A stretch of 64,000 nt of DNA from Allolobophora icterica (Eukaryota; Annelida; Clitellata; Crassiclitellata; Lumbricidae), in assembly GCA_963556255.1 (NCBI GenBank), contig OY744605.1:11909140-11973139 (forward strand), given 5' to 3'. Positions 32,633 through 50,250 of this stretch are shown here, piece after piece. The translations under genes were made by a program, and so were the position numbers. The stretch's first letter is position 1. Each line of letters opens with the position of its first letter. The notes beneath the pieces were generated by a model that saw nothing but the letters and a program-made list of their open reading frames with translations, was not told the origin of the DNA and ran no database searches.

Positions 32633-34262
32633 GAAACGGAGACCGATTTTCCACTGATTTTGACTGACATTTCCAATTCCAGTTCGTCTGGAAAATGAAA
32701 ACGATAAGCCCATGATTCTAGTTACATTCGGCAAATGGTTGTAGGGTTGAATGGCCACCAACAGCCGTATAGATCATTAACTGCCATATCACCATATCCA
32801 GTTCATATAATAGCTTCAGCCTATACCTGCTTAGTCATCGGCGCTACATCAAATCAAGTCCGCAACAGCCTGCAGGTTGCTTGGTCCGATTCTGTGCCAG
32901 GTCAGAATCCGAGGGAGGTCAAGCCGAGGAGACAGCCTGCAGGGTGCTATGGTGGAAATCGTTGTTGGTGGTGAGGGTGTTGGTGGTCATGGGGTGTTGT
33001 AGGAGTAGAATCGGATAGCTTGAAGAGTTCGGTTTTCAGTTGCGAGTGGAAAGCTGCAGGAGAGAGGGAAAACGGAGGAGAGGTGAGATTGACAGACGAT
33101 ATAGAGGAGGATGGGGAAATACCTACTACGTATACTCTGTCTGGTATACACTGTGATTCTGCTTCGTGGTCTTGCTATACCAAGCTGTGCTTCCGTGATC
33201 TGTTGGCGCAGCTGGGTGCCTCAGTGAGTCCTTTGTGTATTTTCGTTCTCTAATCAATCAAGATGTTTCTCTTTTGGCGTGATCATAAAGCGTCACGCGA
33301 ACAAACAAGCATTACATGATCAAACAATCAACAGAAGATGAAACAAGCTTTAGGCCTATATGATCAAAAAAGCATTACATGATCAAAGAACTTAAACAAG
33401 CATTATATGATCAAATGAGTACTATGGTATATATACAGCATCAAAAGTGTACACTGAAATATGGCAAGCGTTAAGACTTAAGAGCTCTCTCACACTTAAA
33501 TGGGGTTAAAGATGGAACACTTGTCCTCCCCATGTGGAATTCCCAAACAAACCGAACCTAAACCGAACAATTTTGGCCAACGTCAGAAATTAGTCTTCGA
33601 AAGTTGCAATAACTAAAGCTCTAATTTTTATACCATGCAATATCTTTGCCAAAACTTGCTCCATCCATTACTTTACCACGGGGTCGCTTTGATGGGATGA
33701 GCCTGCATTAAATTAGATATATTGCATTAGACTGGATAAGATCTGATCATATTAGATCAGATCTGGTGATATATTAGGCTACGTGGTCACGAGGCATTAC
33801 ATTCAAGCTGCTACTGTATGGGATTCCGCTCTGCGCCTTTCCAAACATTTCCCTAAACGCCCCTCCCCGACGAAGCCCGGCTGACTCCACGGGGTTCAGA
33901 CCAACTGCAGGATACCTTACTGATGAGACATCTCGCAACGAAAGCGACAGGCTTAGATTCGACCCCTAACTGTGTGACTTTTCGGCTTTCAACCGCTTTC
34001 CTAACCACCGCATTGTTACGCTTGATTGATGAGGCACCTCTCGAGATTTTACATTGCCTTATGACGAATAGTCAGTCCGTTTAATTAAGTATTAATATAT
34101 GTATATAGGGCCTACACTGGAAAGAGAGACAGACAGACAGAAGGATAGAGAGAGACAGACAGACAGACATACAGACAAAGAGAGACAGACAGAGCCACAG
34201 AGAGAGAATGAGACAGACAAAGTCAGAGAGAGACAAAGACCGAGCGACATGCACAGACAGAC

Positions 34263-34407
<145 letters not shown>

Positions 34408-34491
34408 GACAGACAGACAGACAGAGACAGAGACAGAGACAGAGAGACAGAGACAGAGACAGAGAATTAGAGAGAAAGAGAGAGGTGTTGT

Positions 34492-34556
34492 AATTGACTA
34501 ATGGTTAGTGTTAGTCATCCAGAGGTCGGGAGGTCAAATCCCCGCCGAGGCAGAAA
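34492..34556 (+). repeat. Partial tRNA-like SINE head
   Basis: 'gactaatggttagtgttagt' followed by 'aggtcaaatccccgccgagg' matches the head of the SINE at 31890 (ggttagcggg, then ttcaaatccccgccaggcag) with several changes. No family A body follows. Confidence 0.6.
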
Positions 34557-35085
34557 GGTTTTGAAAGTTTCGTTTGCATTGGCATTTGGCACCCGCTGGC
34601 AACTCAAACGAGTGAACTGCAAATGTAAAAGTACATGTGTTTCCATAGCGAGGCAGAGACATACTAACTAGCCACTGTTTGTCTGTCTACATGTATGTGA
34701 CTCGCAATGTGACTTATAATCGAGCATTCCAATATACAAATTCTTTTCTCTTCCTATCACTCCATTCATTTTCTTTTTCAACCCGTCATATATGACGGGC
34801 AAATACTCTACGTAATACTCTACGTAAATAAACCTCAATTGATTAAGCCTAGAAGTGACCATCGATTGACGCCATGTGCCTTAGGATAATGGCGCTATAG
34901 AAATGCCACTGATCGGTGATTGAAGCATTTGATGAGCAGCTGGGACAAACGAATTCCAAATAACAGACACTCGGATAAAATGAAGTCAGAAGAGAAGAGA
35001 CTGATTGGCGTGAAGATCTTTAGCCATCATTAACACCCCTTGCATTCGGTAAATACTGTCGATTGAATTGAAATACTATAGGCTA

Positions 35086-35290
<205 letters not shown>

Positions 35291-35999
35291 TTATTATTAT
35301 TATTACTCTTATTGTAATTGTAGTTGAAATTGTAATTGTAGCCTAAGACTTATATAGCGCCACTCAGATTAGCGGCGCTGTCGACCAACATCAGTGCCAG
35401 CATCGGCCAAAGAAAGGTTTTCAAGCGTCTACGGAACTGAAGAGGAGAGAGGAGAAAGAAGACATAGGAGGAATTGTTATTGCATTTGCTACTGTCATTG
35501 TTGTTTTTATTATTATTATTGTTATTATTATTATTAATTTATAATCTTCTTTAGAATGTTTGTCGTCAAAGCCAACATTTCCCCTCAGTCTTCCAGCATG
35601 GCTTAATGATACTTAGCCTAATTACGAAACCCTTAACCTAGTTTTGCTGCCCGACCTCTGGCCATTCCCACCACCCAATACCCCTCTTGGCTTCCTTTCA
35701 TCTAATCTCCTTTCATTCCTCCACGCTCCATCGATTCTGCTCTTCATCTTCCGTACCACTCTCGTCCTACCCTCACTCCTCCCCGCCCGTTAGTCCACTT
35801 GCTGCCTTACCCTCTGGCCCTCAACTAGCCTCAGCCTGACCCTCCTCCATTAAGTGGCCAGCAGGTCTGGGTCAGTTGGAGAAAGGCGTCGGAAACCACT
35901 TTGACGCCTTTGATCGTTAATTGCTCTAATTAATGAACCGCATCTGCAAAAGACGCCGCTCAAGCAACTTCTTCTCTGCCGCATCACCTCATCCCCTCC

Positions 36000-37910
36000 G
36001 CTTAAACGTTTTTCTGCCTCCTCCTCCTCCTCCTCCTCCTCCTCCTCCTCCTCCTCCTCCTCCTCCTCCTCCTCCTCCTCCTCCTCCTCCTCCTCCTCCG
36101 CCTCCTCCTCGTTTTCCTTCTCCATCTCCTCATCTTGCTCTTTATCCTCCTCCTTATTCTACTTCTCCTCCTCTTCCTCCTCTTTCTCTGTCTCCCCCAC
36201 CTTCTTCACACGGTTTGCTACGTAGACTTGACCGCGCCTCCTACACCTTCATATGTCTGTCGTTGCCTTTGTTTTGTATGTATGTCTGTATGTCTGTATG
36301 TCTGTCTGCATGCCTGCTTGTCTCCGACTAGGCTGGTTCCTGGCTTTCTCTTTGCAGCAGCAGCAGCCGATGTTGCTTGTGATGTAGCATCTGTTGCACG
36401 GAGACATAGATACTGACACGTACAGACGTACAAACAAGCACACACAGAATACATGGACACATAAGTGTAATACAAACACACATACATACATAAACACACA
36501 GGTATGCGTACAGACACGCAGACAGGAAGAAAGACTCGTTCTAGTTCATCGTTGCAGCCCATAAAGTCCATTCGTACCCCTTCTCCTCTTCTTCCTCCTC
36601 CTCTTTCTCCTCCTCTTCTTCGTCCTCATCTTATTATTCCTCCTCCTCTTCTTCTTCTTCTTTTTCTTCCTCCTTCTCTTGCTCCTCCTCCTGCTTCTTC
36701 TCCTCCTCCTCCTCTTCCTCCTCTTCTTCTTCCTTCTTTTCTCCTCTCATTTCGCTCCTCTGCAGCCTACCTTTCGTCCGACCTTTGACTGGGCGTTCCT
36801 CGGCGAACCTGGCACGAGAAATAACAGTCTGCAATCGTCCCACCCTCCCAGCCCCCTTTCCCACAACCCAGGCGCCTTCCACTCGCCTCCAAGCCCATCA
36901 AAGACTGACGCCGCCAAAGGGCCACGCGACCGTACGTAGTGCGCCGAAAAATTCACAGCTTAAACGGCGCCGACAATTGTCCATCGTCAATTAAACATAG
37001 CATCGTTGACAGATTTATGAGCACGCTGTATTGGATGCAGTTTAACAGCTGTAATGTCAACGTAATGTCCTGTAATAAAACGAAGCTCTCATTTGGCACC
37101 TCTATATGATAATGTATTAATAATGTTTGCGCATAGATGTGAATGGTGATTCTAACGTTTGTTCTAACATTGTTTTCGTTTCCGTCCTCTCTCCTCTCCT
37201 CTCCCCCTGCTCTGCTCTCCTCTGCTCCGCTCTCAACTCTGGTCTCGTCTCCTTCCCTTCCCTCCTCCTCTCTCGTCTCGTATCCTCCTCTCTGTTCTCC
37301 TCTGCGCCTCAATCCTCTCCAAAACCGGTTCATATTTATAGGCCTATACCATGGATGCCTATTGTATATATTTCTTATAACAAGCTGAACTGTTAATTAT
37401 TTGGTTATATATCACTTTTGTACAACAAGTTTCGTAAAGTGTTTTACTGTAAGTTGAAGTGTGTCTATAAAGATACAATTATTATGCGTCTGCATGCGAG
37501 ATTGGAGAATTGTTAAATGAGGCTAAGAGGATCGATTCAGTTCTTGTGTTTTGGCGAACGAGCGCGTTGGACGGCCGCCATCTTGAATTGGCTCAATGGT
37601 CAAGCTTTGAGGGCGGAAGCGCTTCCTCCTCCTCCTCCTTCTCTACTTCTGCTCTTCTGCTTTATTGTGCTCTTCTTCCTCACCTCTCTCCTCTACAGCT
37701 TCTTCTGTTCTTCCTCTTCTGCTCCTCTTCCTTCTTTTCCTGTTCTGCTCCTTTTCCTCCTCTTCTCATCTTATCTCCCTCTTCCTCCTCCTCTTTTTCT
37801 TTCTTCTTCCTCTTCTTCTTCCTCTCCTTTCCTTTTTTTCTTATCTTCTTCTTCCTACTTCTTTTCTTCATCTTTCTCCTTCCGTTTCCCGCTTATTAAT
37901 TCGTACAACC
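36000..37910 (+). repeat. Pyrimidine-strand-biased zone with (CCT)n core
   Basis: A pure (CCT)n run at about 36018-36113 starts three broad C/T-rich blocks (36.0-36.2, 36.57-36.76, 37.62-37.9 kb), with nearly all purines on the minus strand. The blocks look like decayed CCT/CTT expansions and could adopt triplex structure. Confidence 0.85.
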
Positions 37911-38654
37911 CTTTACAATCCTTCCCCCTTTCCACGCCCTAATAATGGAACATGGTTCAGTGAGAATCATTGGTAGTGCTATGATAGGCCTATTAATGAA
38001 ATGCCTTTTTAATCGTTACTGCACTGTAACATAATTCGTGCAATCGTTTCGTTGGTCTTGCAACTTTTCAGTTTGTTTCTTAAACCTGCTGCTATTACTG
38101 TGTTTTGCGTTTGCAGCGTCTGACTCCTTTGCTCACGTCAGTTCGGCGACTGATGTGAAAGAACTGCTATAACAGTAACAAGGACATCGGTTGCTGAAGC
38201 AGAAGTTGACGATTCCAACGTATTGCGCTGTTTACAGACACCACTAAGACGGTTCCTTCTGTGCATGTCGCATCAATGCCAAGCTCACAAGTAAAGACCA
38301 ACCGCATACCTATTGCTATACGCTATGGCGCACATAATGTATTGAAAGGAAGTCATCAACGTTGAACATTTTACGAGTTACGACATCACATACAACGTAT
38401 CTGCAAATTGTGACAGTCTGATCTGTGGGTCTGGTCTTGGTTTGGTTACATGAAGCCGAACCCAACAAGGCCTGTCTCATCGATATTCCTCTAACTGAGC
38501 GCATGTGAATAAGGTTATTTGCCGCAGAATAAAACAGGAGATCATTTTGTCGAGTTGTTGCGCTTAACGTGCATGGAAAACAGCGTGAAGTTTCCCAGTA
38601 GTGAATTTTAGAGTGTTAACAGATTCTTATGAACTCAGCTGCAACTGACTGGAT

Positions 38655-43096
<4,442 letters not shown>

Positions 43097-43181
43097 TAGA
43101 CCTAATCGTTGCATATAGAAACGATATGGATGATGGAGTTTGTGAAGGGACTATAGTACTATACTATAGGCTCACACGCTT

Positions 43182-43260
43182 AAAGCGCCTCTGAATAGTC
43201 CGCACTATGAGATGCGCTTTATAAATTACCATTTAGCATACCATACCATACAATATACTA
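43182..43260 (+). repeat. Non-LTR 3'-end remnant
   Basis: 'aaagcgcctctgaatagtcc' followed by 'gcgctttataaatt' and a 'cataccatac' tail. It matches the end of the element fragment at 20000-20045. Confidence 0.55.
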
Positions 43261-43438
43261 CACTGGTTCAAGCTATCTCATACTGAACATACATTTCCCT
43301 CCATACTTTTCACTGTCTCTCGTTTATACACTTTCTCCGTACCTGGTACATTGCTTGTCCGGGTCGTATGTCTTCTGTTATCCATTGGTCCATGCTATCT
43401 CACACTGAACATACATTATCCCTAGGTAATATTATCAT

Positions 43439-44523
43439 TGACTATAGCAAGGCATTCGACTGCATTAACCACGATTTAATGTGGAAAACCCTGCTTGAAA
43501 TGGGAATTCCGAAACACCTGATAATGTTACTAAAGGGTTTATATGAAGACCAGATAGCGGTGATAAGAACAGAATACGGAGACACTGACAATTTCAGAAT
43601 CAAGAAAGGAGTGAGGCAGGGATGCATCTTGTCTCCATTCCTGTTTAATCTATATGCTGAAAGAATAATGAGAAAGGCAGAACTGGAGGGGGCAATTGAG
43701 GGAGTAAAAATCGCTGGAAAGACACTGAATAACCTTAGATACGCGGATGACACAACATTAATGGCAAAAAGAAAAGAGGATCTGGCAGAACTGATAAGAA
43801 GGGTCAGGAGAGAAAGTGAAAAAGCTGGTTTATACTTCAACATAAAGAAGACAAAGGTCATGACAACAGCAGATTGGGATAGTTTTGAGATAGACGGAGA
43901 GGAAATAGAGGTGGTAGAAAGCTTCACATTCCTAGGATCAATGGTTGGAAAGGAGGGAAAGTGTGATCCAGAAATAAAACGAAGGATTGCTATAGGGAAA
44001 GCTGCAATGACCGGACTGGAAAAGATATGGAAAGACAAACATGTGAGCATAGAAACCAAAAAAAGGCTCGTGAGAGCACTAATCTTTCCTACGGTACTGT
44101 ACGGTTGTGAGACGTGGACAATGACAAAGAACATGGAAAATAAGGTTAACGCTTGTGAAATGTGGATTTGGAGGAAGATGCTGAGAATATCTTGGACTGA
44201 GAAAAGAACGAACGAATCAATACGAGAGGAGATTGGAATTGAGAATGAAGAGTCGTTAAAACAAACTGCGACAAGAATGAAGCTAAGGTTCTTTGGACAT
44301 GTTATGCGATCTGATGGTCTGGAGAAGGAAATGATGCTGGCGTGCGGTGAGGGGAGGAGAAGACTGGGTCGCCCAAGGAGGAGATGGATGGATGAGATAC
44401 AAGATGTAACTGGCATGAATTTGGCGGAATTGAGAGACTTGTCATCGAATAGGAGACGGTGGAGTGTGTTCACCAGGACGATCGCTAGAGCTCCACGAGC
44501 TGACAGCACAAGGTGACAAGGTG
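43439..44523 (+). mobile_element. 5'-truncated non-LTR retrotransposon with 11-bp TSD and open RT frame
   Basis: Flanked by aatattatcat (43428-43438 and 44524-44534). The frame is open from the truncation to TGA at 44514-44516. It shows reverse transcriptase motif A (DYSKAFDCINHDLMW), motif B (GVRQGCILSPFLFNLY), motif C (LRYADDTTLMAK) and the C-terminal FFGHVMRSDG...RLGRPRRRWMDE tail. Endonuclease and most fingers are missing. The 3' end comes 7 bp after the stop with a short tandem 'acaaggtg' repeat. The clade is not certain; RTE-like is my guess from the very short 3' UTR. The intact frame and perfect TSD indicate a young copy. Confidence 0.9.
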
Positions 44524-44524
44524 A

Positions 44525-44850
44525 ATATTATCATCCACTCCTACTGAAGGCACATTTTCTTAATACATTTGCTTATCATGCACTTGTTCAAGCTACCTCC
44601 AATACATGAACGTATACATTTCTCCCAAACATGTCACTGTCTACCACTGAAGATTCATCTTCCTCGTACATTTTTCTCTTCTTTCATCTGCTGATTCAGG
44701 ATGCCTCTCGCCGAACATACATCTTCTCCAAACATTTTACTGTCTTCCACTGAAGTTATACTTTCTTCATATAGTTTGCTCCTCGTACACTTCTTCAGAC
44801 TATCGCCAACTAAACGAGACTACAGCTTGCTCTCTATCACTGAAAATACA
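44525..44850 (+). repeat. Diverged tandem units around the RT insertion
   Basis: Units of 'ttcaagctacctc...gaacatacatttctcc...ctgtctaccactgaa' recur about four times here and on the other side of the retrotransposon (43266-43427). The RT fragment landed within an older imperfect repeat. Confidence 0.55.
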
Positions 44851-44879
44851 TTTTAATGGAATTGTTAAGGAAGTTGTTG

Positions 44880-45036
44880 GTGAAGTCGGTATCTGTATTA
44901 GACAGCATTATATCGAACATAATTCGGCCAGACTTAAAAATTGAAGTCAACTCTGACAGTAAGCTTGAAGACATTTGGCTGGAATTAAACGTAAGAGGTC
45001 AAACCTACATAATTGGGGGTATTTACCAGCACCCTG
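44880..45036 (+). pseudogene. APE-type endonuclease fragment of a non-LTR retrotransposon
   Basis: Reads GEVGICIRQHYIEHN, then after a frameshift LKIEVNSDSKLEDIWLEL and YIIGGIYQHP. The 'EDIWLEL..YIIGGIYxHP' signature is characteristic of the AP endonuclease domain of CR1/Jockey-like elements. It is cut off at the border of the next inverted-repeat element. Confidence 0.75.
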
Positions 45037-46003
45037 ATCTTGGCCTTCTTTGGTTCTTTCGTTTTCGTTTTTTTTCCATAAAGCACCAGCGTTACCACTC
45101 CTTGGGTTTTTTCACAAGATCTTGGGTTTTTTAATCCGAACTTGGGAAATGGGGTTTTTTCCTGGAGACCTTGGGTTTTTTGCTTGGGTTTTTCTTCTTT
45201 TATTGAAACCCTATTTTTCATTATTATTTTAATTAATTTTTGCAACGGTCTGGATGAATGAGGTCAATAAATAAATGGCGCAATATGTGTGCAAGCATGT
45301 GTTATATTAATCTATTGCTATGTTAAGCATACAACTCTATAGACTACATTTGCTATAATTCTACTCCACTGCTATATTTAGAAAATATAACTCTAAAGAC
45401 TAAAGGAAACTGCAGACTCAGGCTGTACTTTTTCGGAAGTTTTCCTGAAGTAATAAGCTCTTGCTCGTTTTTTAAACTTAAGATATAATATTTTGAGTTT
45501 CATCACGGGCGTCCCCGCAGGACTTTTTCTTAGCGGGGGACGAAATTTTTTAAAGGGCAAATTTTTCTTTTGGGGATGACGTTTATGCATAGAAACAAAA
45601 TTTGCATAGAAATAAAATTTAAAACCCAATAAAATGTGCGATAGAAGTAATAATTCACATGATTCGAACTCTGATGATAATAAAAACATGTATATAAACA
45701 TTATTAATTTGCTTTGAATATTTACTAAAAACTTTTAACAATTAACGATTACCCATAAAATTGTAAAAATGAGAGAGAGAAATGAAAGATAGAACAACAT
45801 TTTCATTACAGGAATTGGTATAATTGCATTATATTATTATATTCAATCTTATAATAGCCTACGTTTATTGATTTAAAAAGTCTGCAGAAAATCACCTTGG
45901 GTTTTCTTGGGTTTTTTCAATGTCCTAACTTGGGTTTTTCATTTTTTATGAGTGGTAACACTGTAAAGCACCACTCGAAGGCCAAGATCAGGGCACCAGC
46001 CTA
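45030..46003. mobile_element. AT-rich element with long imperfect inverted ends
   Basis: The left 'ccctgatcttggccttc' and right 'gaaggccaagatcaggg' are exact inverses. Next come 'aaagcaccagcgttaccact' on the left and the inverse 'gagtggtaacactgtaaagc' on the right, then 'cttgggttttt' runs on both sides. The interior has no coding sequence. Likely a MITE-like DNA element; target duplication not resolved. Confidence 0.7.
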
Positions 46004-46184
46004 TTCACAAGCGCTACAGTGCATATAGGCCTACGATGACGACCGTTAACACTATTAATCGAAGAACATGGGAACAAAATGGCATGCTTCTATCCATAGA
46101 TTGTAATAAATTATATTTGTCTACACCAATCGTAATCGTTATCTCGCCCTCTTTCCCCTCCTCTCTCTCTGTCTCTGTCTGGAT

Positions 46185-46390
46185 CATTTGAGTGAGGTAG
46201 GAATTCTGGAACAGATGAGACTTTAGCTTTGAATGGAAAGTCTGAGGGGTGATAGATGAGGAGGCAGATTCTGGTGGGCAGGTGACAATACTCATGGAGA
46301 GAACGAAAATCTACCGAATTCCGGAGGAGGTCGTTCCAGAATGAAGGCGCAGTGTGGTATAGGCCTATGCTTGTAAATAGTGGACGGTGG
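46185..46390 (-). mobile_element. CR1/L2-like 3' fragment
   Basis: The minus strand shows a 'TAPSFWNDLL' segment in one frame and 'TFHSKLKSHLFQNSY' in another, i.e. the WNxLP and KLKxxLF blocks after the RT, split by a frameshift. Confidence 0.65.
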
Positions 46391-46403
46391 AGTCATTGTT
46401 TTT

Positions 46404-46628
46404 CACAGAAGCACTGGCGGCGATTTTGTTCGACAGGTGGGGGGGAGGACACTTTTGAACTGATCTGGTCAAAAAGTTTTGAACTGATCTGGTCAAAAAA
46501 CATGTCAACAAATTTTTATTTGGTGACCTTTTTGGTGTTTCTTCAAAATTGGGGGACAGATGTATGGTATGTCCCCTCTGTTAAAGGTGGGGGTCTTGTC
46601 CCCCTCGACCCCCAGGATCGCCGCCCAT
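46404..46628 (+). repeat. G-rich repeat family, copy 3 (shortest, best-defined)
   Basis: Starts ggcggcgattttgttcgaca and ends cccccaggatcgccgcc, with 'tttgaactgatctggtcaaa' repeated inside. The inverted GGCGGCGAT/ATCGCCGCC ends suggest a MITE. Confidence 0.7.
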
Positions 46629-47586
46629 GTACAGACGACGAAATCGTTTAGAAAAGACGTTAGGCTGAGGTGATTAAAGATCTCAAATCATGTCTTTATC
46701 GATAAATTGCTTTGCCATGACCCAATGGCAACAGAGGTTTGTCTTGTATAGCTATAGCAAGCAGGTGGCTAGCTGTGTCTCCTATTTTTGGAGCAATCGG
46801 TTCAACTATTCTTAGTCCTACGAAAGTAGTTTACATAACTGTCCGGCTTTAGACAACAATGAATGTGTTTTCATCAGAAAATTATGTCAATGATCGTTTT
46901 GTAACATTAGCCTTAAATCAATTAATGATGGCATAAAGTCAATTATTTGCTAGAGTCAACAAATGGCTGAAGTCAACCATTAGCTAAAACTAAAGCAAAG
47001 TCGCCTAATGGTAAAAGTGAACAAATGGCTAAAGCCAGCTAATGGCTACAGACGCATTTTCCAAGGTTTCCACATTTATTCCTGTTAAGAGACATTTTAT
47101 TCACATGCGAAAAATTCTTCCAACTCTGCAGAATTACTCGTCACAGAGACTTCACCTGGCAAAATGCAATGCAGAGGTTCGCAAAACAGTCAGCACAGTT
47201 TCCACGTTTGAAATACTAGAAACACTTAACCGAAATACTGCATCAACTAAATATTTCCCTATTCAGACATCAACTTATCACCAACTCCAAACAGTACTTC
47301 ACGTACTGGTACCACAATAAAGAAGGCCACGTCCAAGGACATTCCTCGTTAGACTACAAGTTCAGTTACAATTAGAGACAATAAAAAATTTCTTCGTACA
47401 AATTTCAAGGTTTCAAATATGACATAGCAATTCTGACTAAGCACTGTCAAAAACAGCAATCTGAAAGAAAAAGTGGCGAATTATTAAATTAAAAATGCAG
47501 AGATAATCGCATGCAAATTGCAAAATCCAATTCCAGGTGAAACAACAAAATTCCTCCAGTTAACTGCACCTGCTACACCGACGAAG

Positions 47587-47757
47587 TCTAAACCGCTAAT
47601 CAAGACTAAACTGCTAATCGAGTCTAAACCACTCATCAAGACTAAACCGCTAATCGAGTCTAAACCGCTAACCAAGACTAAACCGCTAATCGAGTCTAAA
47701 CCACTAATCAAATCTAAACCGCTAATCGAGTCTAAACCACTAATCAAGTTTAAACCA
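47587..47757 (+). repeat. 18-bp minisatellite
   Basis: About nine to ten units of 'tctaaaccgctaatcaag' alternating with '...atcgag'. The plus-strand translation is a KPLIKS/KPLIES repeat inside a 111-codon ORF, which I regard as incidental. Confidence 0.92.
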
Positions 47758-49470
47758 AGTTCATCGCCCAGAATCCATTCAAAATTAACGCAGTGTTTCA
47801 TTCACGATTCTGGCCACCAAAGGTTTCCATCAATTCCATGTATAGAAAAATAGATCAAAAACCTAATCCACGAAAGAAAAGCTGGAAAGATAACCTGAAC
47901 ACAGGAATTTGAGCGAATCTTGATAAGCATTCGATATAATTAACCCCACCAGCAAGTCCAAATGGGCTCCACACGACCTTCATGGAGCTCATACAGGTCC
48001 ACAGGCGACCTTATAAGGCTCATATGGGTCCATCAAATGCTTATGGGTATGCTGGCTGGATCATTCAATATGTTATCTGTCTAAGGCAATAACACTTTCT
48101 TGACACGGGCATACGCAAACACGGGCATGAGCTTTGGCCACAAGCAACAGAAATCGGCCACAAATTTTCAAGCAGGTCAAATATCTTCATTGGTTTTAAC
48201 TCCTCGGCAATCATTTACTCAGAAATTATACTTGCAAATGTTTTCAAAAGAAATCTCAAGAGACATGTCACCATTTTCAATTGTGAATAGAAAAATTTGA
48301 TGCCAAACATGTTAATTTCAAACTTTATAATCTTCATAAACTTGATACTGGCCATACAACTGAATCTCAAAATCTTAGCACCACAGGATAATTTCCCTGC
48401 GAATGCCTAAGTTTCTCAAATGACAAAACCATTTCAAAGGTTCAATTGAACAAACAGCACAATGTGTACAGCTGAAACGCAAAAAATTAACCATAGCAAC
48501 TACCGTACTTTCTCAAATTATCGCCCAGGTGAAATCAGAACACTGGTTTGAAGATCAATGACGATTTAGCCAGAGTATGGGTACGCACCAGAACAACTAC
48601 AGCGTTCGCATAAAAAATTCTAAGCTCATTCCAAGAGTTCAAAAAGCTTCATTTTAATTTAATGGTTATAATAAGTTAAAACAGAACTGCACAAAATGTG
48701 GACAAGTCTGTAAATCTTAGAATAATCTTATTAAAAAATGATCAATACTTTATATAGAAGTCTAGTAAAATATTCAAACAGGACACGTCATCAGGGCATT
48801 AAAAAAATTAAAACTTGATTCCCAACAACCAAATCAAACTCACTGACCTGGTTCACCTTTACAAAATTGACTTAAAGGTATGCTCATTATTATTGGTACT
48901 ATCATCATCATCACCATCAGAAAATCTTACAAGTTCTCATTCCCAATAATAAATATTATTATTTATTAATTTATTTTCCCCAGTAGTATAATTGTTCGGA
49001 TTATTTTCACTTTCAAATTTAGTGTTTGCTACCATTATTTACTATGTTCAGGAATTACAATTCTTAACAATTTGTACCCATTTTCTTATATTAAGCAATA
49101 TACGTTTCAGAAGTATTCAAAGAACATGTACAAATGTTCGAGTACCATTTAAGAGCAAAGAATTGCCTACATGTAAATAGAACACTGTTGACATCATAGA
49201 CATCATGAATATTCATAGCATCACTATTAAATATTCATGAACAGTAATATTCGTTACCTCTCTGTTTAAAATTAATCCACTGTAAAAACCGTTACGTCAG
49301 CAATGACGTCAGCTCAGTTTCAGATTCAGCCAATAGAAATGCAAGTATTCACAATGCAATACGCATCTACTCAAAAGAATGAGGTAATTCAAAGCATTAG
49401 AATGGGATGGACTGCGAAATGGTTTGAGTAAGGTCAGCCCTTCTGTCAATTATAATATATGCAGTGCTTT

Positions 49471-49720
49471 TTTTCTGGAAAAAAGGTTCCGGAACGGAAC
49501 AATAGGTTCCGGAATGCAATAATTATGGGCGGGCTAAACTCTCCAGAAAAACGGGATTGGGGGTTGGGAGAGGTCTCAATAAACACTGAAAACAGTTCAA
49601 AACACTGAAATTAAAATAAAAAAACTAAATTATTGTTTTTATTATTAAAATAAATAAATTATTTGTTAGTACCTGAAAAAAGGTGCCGGAACGCTGTTCC
49701 GGCTGAAAAAAAGCACTGTA
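49471..49720. mobile_element. hAT-type MITE with imperfect 8-bp TSD
   Basis: Ends CAGTGCTTTTTTTC and GAAAAAAAGCACTG, inside aatatatg (left) and tatatatg (right). Subterminal 'ttccggaacgg' and 'cggaacgctgttccgg' resemble the MITE at 2536-2712, so the two are related families. Confidence 0.8.
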
Positions 49721-50109
49721 TATATGAAATGTTACAGACTTAATTTTCTCTGCCTTGGTATATGAAGGAAAGGCCAGTCCTCTCCCTCACCGCCTAATCC
49801 TAACACCGACAGCTTAAAGACAAATATGAAAAGATCTCTCTTTCATAGCAATGCTTACACCTCATACTGACCAGCGCCCACTCTCAGAATTGAGTCATTC
49901 AGTTAGTAATCTAGACACTTAATACAGTGTCTATTTAAACCCCACAGTGTTCATCGCTTACTTCATTTACAGCTAGGCTTGCAAGATGGCACAATCTTTA
50001 ACTTAACTTTCTAAGCATCAAGTGCAATGAAATGAGAGAAAGAAACAATGGTCATCTTAGCCGAAAACAATTACTTTCACCATTATTATTTATGTTTCTG
50101 TATTTTTAG

Positions 50110-50250
50110 GTGCCACAAACTGAGCAATTTGTCTGGGGAGGTCTTGTTCAAGGTCTCAATGTGACAAGCATAACAAGGGAGGCTCAAACTCACACCCATC
50201 ATGTCACAAGGCGAGCGCTGAAACCAATCAGCTACCGTGTTATATAATCA
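50110..50250 (+). repeat. SINE-like repeat family C fragment
   Basis: 'caaggtctcaatgtgacaag' and 'aaccaatcagctaccgtgtt' are similar in layout to 51727-51890 ('caaggtccctacacagcatc', 'taatcagctacagtgtccc'). Confidence 0.45.

Noticed and set aside
33020..33253. 77-codon ORF after a GT-rich segment
   Set aside because: No recognisable motif, signal peptide or flanking splice structure; length is within chance expectation.
37510..37942. Overlapping Ser/Phe- and Pro-rich ORFs
   Set aside because: All three plus-strand frames are open because the DNA is nearly pure pyrimidine.
43442..44509. 355-codon minus-strand ORF
   Set aside because: It is the antisense shadow of the reverse transcriptase frame, which has all RT motifs on the plus strand.
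47518..47853. 111-codon ORF with KPLIKS/KPLIES repeats as a possible repeat protein
   Set aside because: The repeat is 18 bp, so any open frame stays open. The opposite strand is open too, and there is no neighbouring exon evidence.
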